Shown piece after piece: positions 56,861 through 64,000 of a DNA stretch of 64,000 nt (its first letter is position 1; every line of letters starts with the position of its first letter). The stretch is from Sporosarcina sp. Te-1. GTDB lineage: Bacteria > Bacillota > Bacilli > Bacillales_A > Planococcaceae. The notes beneath the pieces are model-generated. The model worked only from the letters and a program-made list of their open reading frames with translations, did not search any database and was not told the DNA's origin. The stretch is from NCBI RefSeq assembly GCF_017498505.1, contig NZ_CP071798.1:4017501-4081500 (forward strand), read 5' to 3'. The position numbers and the translations under genes are program-made.

Positions 56861-59260
56861 ATGTCGCTATTGAAAAAAGTGGGCATGTGGATTGTCGTCA
56901 TGGCACTCGCAGTAAGCGGTTTCTCATTCGGTTTGAATGTAAGCGCTGCCAGCTCAAATGATGTGACACGCGGAGAATTCATAACCGCTGTCGTGAAGGC
57001 TCTCGAATTGGAATTAAGGGATGGCACATCGCATCCATTTACAGATGTCGATGAGCAATTGGCTCCATTTGTAGAGGCTGCACTAGCGAACGGATTGGTG
57101 AAAGGAGCTACGGCTTCGGAATTCAAACCGGGCGAGAAATTGACGCGGGAGCATGCATTCTTGATAACATCGCGTGCTGTTAAGACGGACAAAGTCTATC
57201 CGACATCATTGCTTGATAAGTTTAAAGACAAGAACCAATTCAAAACGAATGAGTTGGAAGAATTGGCGAAAAGCGTAGGCTTGGACATCTTTAGAGGCTT
57301 TGAAGATGGAACAGCGAAGCCGCAGAAAGTCGTAACGAAAGGCCAAGTGAAAAAGATCATCGATCGTTTACTGGAAGTACATAGTACACAACCTGAACTA
57401 CCGGAAGAAGAGCCGAATGAACAACCGTCAAATGACAACGTTTCACTTCGTATCCTTGGCACAAGCGATTTGCATACAAACTTTGTCAACCATGATTATT
57501 ATCAGGACAAGCCGACAAATGAATTCGGTTTGGCAAAGACAGCTGTCCTCATCGAGGAAGCACGTGCGGAAAACCCGAACAACCTGTTGTTCGACAATGG
57601 AGACTTGATTCAAGGAACGCCGCTTGGTGCTTATAAAGTATCTGTTGATCGGTTGGAAAAAGGGGAACTTCACCCTGCGATGGCTGCTCTCGGAGCACTT
57701 GATTTTGATGCAAGCACATTAGGGAACCATGAATTCAATTATGGTTTGGATTACTTGGATATGGTATTAGAAGAAGCTCCATTCCCTATAGTGAATGCAA
57801 ACGTATATGATGCAGTAACAGGCAAGAACCGCTACACACCCTATGTTATTCTGGATAAGAAAGTCGTGGATGGAAAGGGAAAGCAGCATGAGCTGAAAGT
57901 TGGCGTAATCGGTATTGTTGCGCCTGGTATTATGCGTTGGGACCGTGCATTGCTTGAAGGAAAAGTCATTGCAGAAGATGCAGCAGATACAGTTGAGAAG
58001 TTTATCCCAGAAATTGAAGAAGCAGGAGCCGATATGATTGTCGTTCTTTCACACTCGGGTATGGGAGATGAAACTCATACAAAGGGCGAAGATGACGTTG
58101 TTTATCAAATCTCCCAATTTGAAGGCGTGGATGCGATTCTAACGGGGCATAACCACTCTGTATTCCCTGGAGACTACGGCGATCTGCCAAACGTCGACAT
58201 GGAAAAGGGCACTGTGAACGGAACACCAGTCGTTATGCCTGGAAAGTTCGGAAGTCATTTAGGCATTCTTGACCTAGTGTTGGAGAAAGACGGAGACAGC
58301 TGGAAGGTTGTTGACGGGACAGGCTCTTTACGTGAAATAGATAAAGATTCCGATGTTGTGAATCAAAAAGTGATCGATGCAGTAAAAGAAGCACATGAGG
58401 GAACAATCGAATATGTGCGCAGTCCGGTTGGTAAAACGACAGCACCGATTACAAGTTACTTTGCGTTAGTAAAAGATGATCCGTCCATTCAAATCGTGAC
58501 GAATGCACAAAAATGGTATGTGGAAGAGCAAGTGAAAGGCACGGATTACGAAAACCTTCCAGTACTTTCTGCAGGAGCGCCATTTAAAGCTGGTGGACGC
58601 AACGGAGCAAACTACTACACAGAGATCCCTGCCGGTGAAATAGCGATTAAAAACGTGGCTGATTTATATGTGTATGACAACACGGTAGCGGCTCTCGTCT
58701 TAACTGGCGCTGATGTGAAGGAATGGCTTGAAATGTCTGCGGGACAGTTTAATCAAATTGATCCTTCCTCTAACGAGGAACAAGACTTGATCAATGCCGA
58801 ATTCCGTACGTACAATTTTGATGTGCTCGATGGAGTCACTTATCAAGTTGATGTTACACAACCTGCAAAGTATGATCATAAAGGTGAAACGATCAATGAA
58901 AATGCTAGTCGGATCGTCAATTTGCAGTATGATGGAAAGCCGATCGATCCAAAGCAGAAATTCATCGTTGTGACAAACAACTACCGTGCCAGCGGAAACT
59001 TCCCAGGCGTCCGTAATGCAATCGATACAATCGAATATGCTTACGAGAACCGTGAAGCGATCATGGATTACATGATTGACCAAAAGACAATCGATCCATC
59101 TGCCGATAATAATTGGACATTCGTACAGGTTGAAGGCGATGCGAAAATCTTCTTTGAAACATCAGGGAAAGCACAGAACTTTGCTCCTGAAGAAGGCGAT
59201 ATCGAATATAGCGCTCCTACAAAGGACGGCTTTGCGAAGTTCTCGATCAAATTGAAATAA
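56861..59260 (+). CDS. SLH-anchored 5'-nucleotidase / 2',3'-cyclic phosphodiesterase family enzyme
   Basis: 799 residues. Signal peptide 1-30 (cut near VSAASS). SLH-type repeats are N-terminal, about 34-170 (TRGEFITAVVKALEL, FTDVDEQLAPFVEAALANG), the last one degenerate. The calcineurin-like phosphatase domain begins near 191 with TSDLHTN, then FDNGDLIQG, LGNHEFNYG, LSHSGMGDE and GHNHSVFPG, giving the full set of metal ligands. The 5'-nucleotidase C-terminal substrate domain follows (GGRNGANYYTEIPAG, VTNNYRASGNFPG). It probably releases phosphate and nucleosides from external nucleotides. Adjacent to CapA-like and second nucleotidase genes. Confidence 0.9.
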   Translation: MSLLKKVGMWIVVMALAVSGFSFGLNVSAASSNDVTRGEFITAVVKALELELRDGTSHPFTDVDEQLAPFVEAALANGLVKGATASEFKPGEKLTREHAFLITSRAVKTDKVYPTSLLDKFKDKNQFKTNELEELAKSVGLDIFRGFEDGTAKPQKVVTKGQVKKIIDRLLEVHSTQPELPEEEPNEQPSNDNVSLRILGTSDLHTNFVNHDYYQDKPTNEFGLAKTAVLIEEARAENPNNLLFDNGDLIQGTPLGAYKVSVDRLEKGELHPAMAALGALDFDASTLGNHEFNYGLDYLDMVLEEAPFPIVNANVYDAVTGKNRYTPYVILDKKVVDGKGKQHELKVGVIGIVAPGIMRWDRALLEGKVIAEDAADTVEKFIPEIEEAGADMIVVLSHSGMGDETHTKGEDDVVYQISQFEGVDAILTGHNHSVFPGDYGDLPNVDMEKGTVNGTPVVMPGKFGSHLGILDLVLEKDGDSWKVVDGTGSLREIDKDSDVVNQKVIDAVKEAHEGTIEYVRSPVGKTTAPITSYFALVKDDPSIQIVTNAQKWYVEEQVKGTDYENLPVLSAGAPFKAGGRNGANYYTEIPAGEIAIKNVADLYVYDNTVAALVLTGADVKEWLEMSAGQFNQIDPSSNEEQDLINAEFRTYNFDVLDGVTYQVDVTQPAKYDHKGETINENASRIVNLQYDGKPIDPKQKFIVVTNNYRASGNFPGVRNAIDTIEYAYENREAIMDYMIDQKTIDPSADNNWTFVQVEGDAKIFFETSGKAQNFAPEEGDIEYSAPTKDGFAKFSIKLK

Positions 59261-59420
59261 GAAAAAATGGAGTGGAGCAAGTCTCTGCTCCGTATTTCTT
59301 GTTGTCTTCAAACGATATGTCAGTATGAAATTGCTTCATTGCTTTCACTCTAATGTGGACGATTAAAAAACTCCTTTCCGGGTATCGTAATAGTTACTAT
59401 GTGCGAAGGAGCTGTTTCAA

Positions 59421-59603
59421 ATGAAACGAAAATTTCAAGTGGAACCGAATGCAAGTGAAGGTCGCGGCAGTCGATTTACAGGTATGCCGGATGCAAAGGA
59501 ATTTCCTGATTTGGAACCGAAACAAAGTGCCGAAAAGCAAATGGAACAATACGAGAACACGGTTGGAAGAATGGAGCGGAATGTAGAGGGTGTCGAAGAC
59601 TGA
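59421..59603 (+). CDS. Small charged hypothetical protein
   Basis: 60 residues, highly hydrophilic and probably disordered (begins MKRKFQVEPNASEGRGSRFT; ends with NTVGRMERNVEGVED). GAAGGAG lies nine bases upstream of the ATG and a terminator follows the stop, which argues that it is a genuine gene. No signal peptide, membrane helix or cysteine. I do not recognise it; its size and character are reminiscent of small spore-associated proteins, but nothing specific supports that. Confidence 0.7.
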   Translation: MKRKFQVEPNASEGRGSRFTGMPDAKEFPDLEPKQSAEKQMEQYENTVGRMERNVEGVED

Positions 59604-59610
59604 GTGGACC

Positions 59611-59640
59611 AAGGCATTGTGCTGACAATGCCTTTATTTT
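59611..59640 (+). terminator. Terminator after the small charged protein gene
   Basis: AAGGCATTG (59611-59619) pairs with CAATGCCTT (59626-59634), followed by TATTTTAT. Confidence 0.8.
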
Positions 59641-59692
59641 ATGTTCCAATCTACTTTTAAAAAGAATTTTTTCTCGTATACTGATAGAGAGA

Positions 59693-60802
59693 ATGACGAT
59701 GACTGGGGATAAGAAGTTGAGAAAAAGAGTACTTGTAAGTGCGTTAACCTTTATTGTGTTAAGTGGGTGTGAACCTTTTGGTGAGAGTGAATCGGTTGAA
59801 GTGCCGAATGATTTGGTGATGATCGATTGCAAGCTAGATCTGCTGCCTCTGAAGGAGAACTCGACGCATATCACGGTAGGTATGATAGGGGATATCCTTC
59901 TGCATAATCCACTTTATAAATATGAAGATTACAGTCTTTCATTTACCGACGTATCGGAAGAACTGCAAGGGATTGATTTTCTCCTTGCCAATCAGGAATC
60001 CATGCCAGGCGGGAAAGAGCTTGGCTTGTCCGGCTATCCGCGTTTCAATAGCCCAAAGCATATTATCCGAGATTTGAAGCGGAACGGTGTGGATATGATC
60101 AACTTGGCAAACAATCACACGATGGATCAAAATGAAATGGGACTTCGTAAGGCCATTGCTCATATGAAGGAATTTGATATGCCCTATATCGGCGCCTATG
60201 AATCCCAGGAAGATAAAGAAACTCAACGTATCGTGGATGTGGAAGGTATTCGAATTGGCGTCATCGCCTACACATTTGGCACAAATGGTCTTCCAGTTCC
60301 GTCCGGGAAGGACTATATGGTCGGAATGATTGATCGGGTGGAGATGAAGGAAGATATCGAATCCATGCGAGGCAAGGTAGATGTCCTGGTTGCTTCCGTT
60401 CACTGGGGAACAGAGTATGTACTCGAACCATCTGACTACCAAAAAGAACTGGCACAATTTCTAGCCGATGCGGGCGTCGATATCATTTTTGGCCACCATC
60501 CGCACGTCTTGCAGCGGTATGAAAAAAAGGGGGACACACACGTCTTTTATTCATTAGGAAACTTCTTTTCAGCCCAACAGTTTGATACAACGAACATCGG
60601 AGGAATTGGCAAAGTGAGCATACGGAAGTTGGCATTTGCGGGCCATGAGATGACGACGGTAGGAGAAGCTCATCTAATCCCGACAGCGGTCATTCGCAAT
60701 GCAGATCGGCGCTTTGTCGTCGTTCCTCTGGAGCGGGCGGGGAAACAGGCTTCGATGAATGTAACATGGGTGGAGAAGCATGTGGGGCTGACAGCAGAAT
60801 AA
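59693..60802 (+). CDS. CapA-family metallophosphatase-like lipoprotein
   Basis: 369 residues from ATG 59693; a TTG at 59717 with GGGGA seven bases upstream is an equally good start (361 residues). The lipoprotein signal ends IVLSGCEP. The fold matches CapA/PgsA of poly-gamma-glutamate synthesis: VGMIGDILLHNPL, FLLANQES, INLANNHTMDQ, VASVHWGTEYVLEP and IIFGHHPHVLQ, with the metal-site residues kept. No other cap or pgs gene is nearby, so capsule synthesis is not implied. It sits between two nucleotidase-family genes of the same superfamily. Confidence 0.85.
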   Translation: MTMTGDKKLRKRVLVSALTFIVLSGCEPFGESESVEVPNDLVMIDCKLDLLPLKENSTHITVGMIGDILLHNPLYKYEDYSLSFTDVSEELQGIDFLLANQESMPGGKELGLSGYPRFNSPKHIIRDLKRNGVDMINLANNHTMDQNEMGLRKAIAHMKEFDMPYIGAYESQEDKETQRIVDVEGIRIGVIAYTFGTNGLPVPSGKDYMVGMIDRVEMKEDIESMRGKVDVLVASVHWGTEYVLEPSDYQKELAQFLADAGVDIIFGHHPHVLQRYEKKGDTHVFYSLGNFFSAQQFDTTNIGGIGKVSIRKLAFAGHEMTTVGEAHLIPTAVIRNADRRFVVVPLERAGKQASMNVTWVEKHVGLTAE

Positions 60803-60807
60803 AGGAG

Positions 60808-60840
60808 AAGCGTCCTGCCGATTTCGGCAGGACGCTTTTC
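60808..60840. terminator. Bidirectional terminator between CapA-like and nucleotidase genes
   Basis: AAGCGTCCTGCCG (60808-60820) pairs perfectly with CGGCAGGACGCTT (60825-60837), followed by TTTTC on the plus strand. It is shared by the two convergent genes. Confidence 0.9.
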
Positions 60841-60847
60841 TTCATTA

Positions 60848-63034
60848 TTACTTTTCTGCTTTTTCAACTTGTTTTGTTGTTTGGATGAAGTTTGAAACGA
60901 TTTTAGCAGCTTGTTGACGAGTAGTAAATTGTTCTGGCATGAATTTACCTTCGTAACCAGATGCAATATCATTTTCATGTAAAAGAGAAATCGCATTTAC
61001 CGCTTCCGCAGAGTACTTGCCGAAATCGGAGAACGAAGCTTTCTCGGCCGCCTTCATTGTTGTACCAGTGTAATTCTCAAGTGCACGCTCAATAATTAAG
61101 GCAAACTGTGCACGTGTAACTTTGTCGTTTGGATTGAACTTGCCATTATTCCCTTTGATAATGCCGTGTTCATAAGCAGCCGCGATGTCAGATTGCAGAT
61201 CAGCGGATAAACCTTTCATATCGGAAAATGGCGCTTTTCCAGTCGCTTTCAAATCATGTGCTTTGACAATCCAAGAAACCATTTCCCCACGAGTAATGTA
61301 GGTACCTGGTTTGAAGGAAGTTCCTTCACCGAGAATGCCGCGTACATAAAGATCGGAAATGTAAGGATACGACCAGTTGCTTAACTTCACGTCTTTATAA
61401 GGAACTTGAGCAACGACACGTCCTTCTAATCCTTCATTCACCTTGCCGAGTGACTTCAAATGATCCGCAAAGTTTTCCCAGTCGCTGAAGCCTGGTTCAC
61501 TTACACGGCCTTCGTCATGGGCTTTCCCAAGCGCTTCGAAACCATCTCCGCCTTTGGCTGTAAAGTTGTTTGTTGCTGCTTTATACATCTTACTATCTTC
61601 GACTTCTTTACCGTCGATTTTAATGGATACGACACGTTTGCCTGGTTCAGCTTTGCTGTCAAATATGACTTGCATGCCCGCAACATGGAGGAAACCGCCA
61701 TTCTCTTGCGGGAAGTTCTTCAGTGCATGTTCCATTGTGGATTTCAATTCTGCACCTGTAATTTTCGTGATGGCAAGCGGGTTGCCGAATGGCAGGACAG
61801 TCAGAACATCACCATAAGTAATCGGGCCTTTCTTAATGGAAGTCCGGATTCCGCCTCCATTTTGGAAAGCAATGGATACTTCTGGATCGATTTCTTTTGC
61901 TTTATCGAGCATGCCGTCAGCGATGATATTTCCAAGGTTTGTTTCACTTGAGCGGACACCGCCAGTTAGTGTTTTTAGCTCCGTGCTCTTATCACGCAGT
62001 CCATTGAGGAACACATCTGCTACCGCTCCGGTCTGCTCGCTTTTTCTTTTTTCAACTTGATCTTTGTATGGTTTCAGAAGTTCAACTGCTTCCGCATCTT
62101 CCTCGACGTCTTTTAACTTGATCAATTCACCTTTATAATCCTTAATTTTACCGTTTTCATCAAACGTGACATTAAGTTGTCCAAGGTTATTCAAGTGTTC
62201 GCCAGTCTGAACGATCAGAGTCGGTACATCTCCGTTTTTAATCACTTTAGGCTCTTGAAGTTCCGTATGGGAGTGGCCCGCTACGATAATATCAATTCCA
62301 GGAACGTTTTGTGCTAGAAGCATGTCATTCCCATACCCGTTGTCGACTTCAGAGCCGATATGAGTAACAGCAATGACTTTATTGATGCCAAGCTCTTCAA
62401 ATTGTTTTACCATTTCTTTTGCTTCGGTAATATAGTTTGTAAATTCAACCTCGGCAGGACTAGCGATGAACGGCGTTTCTTCTGTTGTCAATCCGAAGAT
62501 GCCGATTTTTTCGCCTTCCACTTCTTTTACAATCCCGCTATAGATTTTACCGCTTTCCGGTTCTTCGGAGATCGTGCGGCTTTGAATACCGCTGAGGATT
62601 GTGTCTTTTGTGAAGTCGACATTTGAAGCTACAATTGGGAATGTAGCGGTCTCTACAAATTCCTTCAATGCTTTATGGCCATCCGGGCTTGAACCTAAGT
62701 CGAATTCATGATTGCCAAAGGTAGCAGCATCATACTTGAAAAAATTCATGAAAGCGATATCTGCTTTACCGAGGAACTCATTAAAGTATAGCGTTCCAGT
62801 AAAATTATCGCCGGCATTCAGCAATACATTCACAGGATGTTCTGCCTGCTTCTCTTTTAACATGGTTGCTAGCTTTGGTGCGTTTTCCAAATGACTATGT
62901 ATGTCATTCGTGTGGAACACCGTCAATGAAAAGTCTTTCGACGCTTCTTCTGCTGAAACTGCTGCAGGCGTAATACCCGCTAGACTGAATAGCAAGATGG
63001 AAGCCGCCGCCCCCTTGAAATACTTTTTCGACAT
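60848..63034 (-). CDS. 5'-nucleotidase/UDP-sugar hydrolase family enzyme with C-terminal SLH triplet
   Basis: 728 residues. Signal peptide 1-28 (cut near VSAEE). The phosphatase domain begins FHTNDIHSHLENAPKL and continues with NAGDNFTGTLYFNE, FGNHEFDLGSSPDG, VTHIGSEVD and VAGHSHTEL. The substrate-specificity domain follows (AFQNGGGIRTSIKKGPITYG, NNFTAKGGDGFEALG). Three SLH repeats close the protein (SNWSYPYISDLYVRGILG, FSDMKGLSADLQSDIAAA, FSDFGKYSAEAVNAISLL). It differs from the 56861 enzyme in SLH placement and in the phosphatase motifs, so it is not a simple recent duplicate. Confidence 0.9.
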   Translation of the reverse strand: MSKKYFKGAAASILLFSLAGITPAAVSAEEASKDFSLTVFHTNDIHSHLENAPKLATMLKEKQAEHPVNVLLNAGDNFTGTLYFNEFLGKADIAFMNFFKYDAATFGNHEFDLGSSPDGHKALKEFVETATFPIVASNVDFTKDTILSGIQSRTISEEPESGKIYSGIVKEVEGEKIGIFGLTTEETPFIASPAEVEFTNYITEAKEMVKQFEELGINKVIAVTHIGSEVDNGYGNDMLLAQNVPGIDIIVAGHSHTELQEPKVIKNGDVPTLIVQTGEHLNNLGQLNVTFDENGKIKDYKGELIKLKDVEEDAEAVELLKPYKDQVEKRKSEQTGAVADVFLNGLRDKSTELKTLTGGVRSSETNLGNIIADGMLDKAKEIDPEVSIAFQNGGGIRTSIKKGPITYGDVLTVLPFGNPLAITKITGAELKSTMEHALKNFPQENGGFLHVAGMQVIFDSKAEPGKRVVSIKIDGKEVEDSKMYKAATNNFTAKGGDGFEALGKAHDEGRVSEPGFSDWENFADHLKSLGKVNEGLEGRVVAQVPYKDVKLSNWSYPYISDLYVRGILGEGTSFKPGTYITRGEMVSWIVKAHDLKATGKAPFSDMKGLSADLQSDIAAAYEHGIIKGNNGKFNPNDKVTRAQFALIIERALENYTGTTMKAAEKASFSDFGKYSAEAVNAISLLHENDIASGYEGKFMPEQFTTRQQAAKIVSNFIQTTKQVEKAEK

Positions 63035-63181
63035 AATACACCATCCTCATTTTTTAATAGATGTCCATCATTCTTTTATACTAGTAAAAGGAAAGTAATG
63101 ATGAAAACGTAGTCATTTCCAGTTTATCATTATACCTACAGGAGGACAAATTAATTTTTCGTAAACTTCGAAAATCAAAAA

Positions 63182-63207
63182 GCCGGAAAGGAATGATCCT
63201 TTCCGGC
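63182..63207 (-). terminator. Terminator after the amidase gene
   Basis: GCCGGAAAGGA (63182-63192) pairs perfectly with TCCTTTCCGGC (63197-63207), loop ATGA. The minus-strand tail is TTTTTGATTTT. Confidence 0.9.
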
Positions 63208-63213
63208 AGTAAG

Positions 63214-64000
63214 TTATTGAGCGGAATAATATTGAAGAAGGCCTTGGTAGATGGCTTCCGCATAGAGTTCCGCGTATTGGTCGCTTGTTAGTTTCTTGAA
63301 GTCATCTGGGTTTGACAAGAATCCTAGTTCTACAAGAACAGCGGCTACATTGTTATTACGAATGACATAGAATCGTTGGTCGCGTACACCGCGATCTGCC
63401 ATGTCAGCACGTTTAATGATGTTGTCATGGATCTTTTTGGCTAGAGCTTTGCTTTCCGCAGCATTCGGGTTCGTTGAAGAGTCATAGTACACTTCTGTCC
63501 CTTTCGCAGAAGTAGAGCTTGCTGAATTGACATGAATGGAGACGAACGCTTCCGCATAATGCTTTTTCGCATAATCGGTACGATCCTGCAGGGAAGGGAA
63601 CGTATCGCCGGAACGGGTCATTAAGACGCTGGCGCCCGCTTTCTTCAATTTCGTTTCCACCCGCTTCGCCACATTCAATGTGATTTCCTTTTCTTTAGCG
63701 GAGCTTTTTGTCGTGCCTGGATCTTTTCCGCCATGTCCTGCATCTATGACGATGATTCGGTCTTTCAATGGATTACCTGATTGATTGATCAATTTTAGAT
63801 AGTTTTTGTGAACATAACCTGGTCCATTGTTTGTATTTACTTTCGCCCAATAGCCGGAGATGGATAGGATTTCGACTTTCTCACCGAGTTTGAATTTACC
63901 GATCACTTCTGATGTCGAATTGGCCGATTTTCGTACATTCAAGCTGTCAGCTGTTACCTTACCAATGAGGTTGCTCGTTCCAACGGATGGAACATTCTCT
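63214..64000 (-). CDS. N-acetylmuramoyl-L-alanine amidase with SH3b repeat (truncated by window edge)
   Basis: A secreted peptidoglycan amidase of the Amidase_3 type; it cuts the bond between muramic acid and L-alanine. The frame stays open to the right edge, so the N-terminus is missing. An SH3b module lies at the visible start (VTADSLNVRKSANSTSEVIG, GPGYVHKNYLKLI). The zinc ligands are in VIDAGHGGKDPGT, KEKEITLNVA and FVSIHVNSA; the catalytic glutamate is in VLVELGFLSNPDD. More SH3b repeats are likely beyond the edge. It adds to the wall-remodelling set in this region. Confidence 0.92.
   Translation of the reverse strand, partial: ENVPSVGTSNLIGKVTADSLNVRKSANSTSEVIGKFKLGEKVEILSISGYWAKVNTNNGPGYVHKNYLKLINQSGNPLKDRIIVIDAGHGGKDPGTTKSSAKEKEITLNVAKRVETKLKKAGASVLMTRSGDTFPSLQDRTDYAKKHYAEAFVSIHVNSASSTSAKGTEVYYDSSTNPNAAESKALAKKIHDNIIKRADMADRGVRDQRFYVIRNNNVAAVLVELGFLSNPDDFKKLTSDQYAELYAEAIYQGLLQYYSAQ

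Noticed and set aside
59693..60802. Capsule (poly-gamma-glutamate) locus
   Set aside because: Only a CapA-like protein is present; capB, capC and capD-type genes are absent.

Overview
The window is low-to-mid GC Firmicutes DNA, most likely from the Bacillales family Planococcaceae (a Sporosarcina-like organism). The reasons are strong AGGAGG-type ribosome binding sites, frequent TTG and GTG starts, seven S-layer-homology (SLH) surface proteins, an sda sporulation-checkpoint gene with DnaA boxes, and a T-box-controlled ilv-leu operon. Species assignment is an inference. There are no rRNA or tRNA genes, phage genes, transposases or CRISPR arrays.

Layout. 1-655 is the end of a chemoreceptor. 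804-2306 encodes a stand-alone acyl-CoA ligase. 2360-5187 (minus) encodes an AbgT-type transporter and a secreted polysaccharide deacetylase. 5270-10701 (minus) holds a run of three exported proteins: an SLH/von Willebrand A protein, a second SLH protein and a beta-rich repeat protein. It faces a divergent S41 protease fused to an SbsA-like Ig domain (10851-12281). 12313-12486 (minus) is sda, a 57-codon gene, with a five-box DnaA cluster upstream. 12838-25343 is a catabolic region: CdaR-type regulator, GlcD/GlcF-type oxidase, DctPQM TRAP transporter, SDR dehydrogenase, PPC/DUF296 protein, acyl-CoA ligase, SCP2-type thiolase, DUF35 partner and a BASS transporter. A lipoprotein follows.

26233-36333 is the branched-chain amino acid operon ilvD-[T-box]-ilvB-ilvN-ilvC-leuA-leuB-leuC-leuD. 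It covers the common ilv steps and the whole leucine branch. 36334-36736 is non-coding and carries a 20-bp-period repeat. 38683-48515 is a cell-surface polysaccharide region: SLH lipoprotein with a helical-toroid-like domain, SLH glucosaminidase, Wzy/WaaL-type polymerase or ligase, SLH phosphodiester glycosidase and a polysaccharide pyruvyl transferase. Pyruvylated wall polysaccharide is the ligand of SLH domains, so the transferase fits its neighbours. 48657-50024 is a TetR / SMR efflux / membrane-protein trio, and 50144-51313 a class V aminotransferase.

51416-63034 looks like an extracellular phosphoester-scavenging region. It holds a glycerophosphodiester phosphodiesterase lipoprotein divergent from a UgpBAEC-like ABC importer, two large SLH-anchored 5'-nucleotidase-family enzymes and a CapA-like metallophosphatase lipoprotein. 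The right edge cuts an N-acetylmuramoyl-L-alanine amidase.

The best candidates for something not well described are the CdaR-to-BASS catabolic cluster with its thiolase/DUF35 pair, the DnaA-box/sda checkpoint module with its terminator-overlapping tail, the three-gene SLH/vWA operon facing an Ig-tailed S41 protease, two exported proteins whose only well-placed start is ATT or ATC, and two helically phased intergenic tandem repeats (41 bp and 20 bp).
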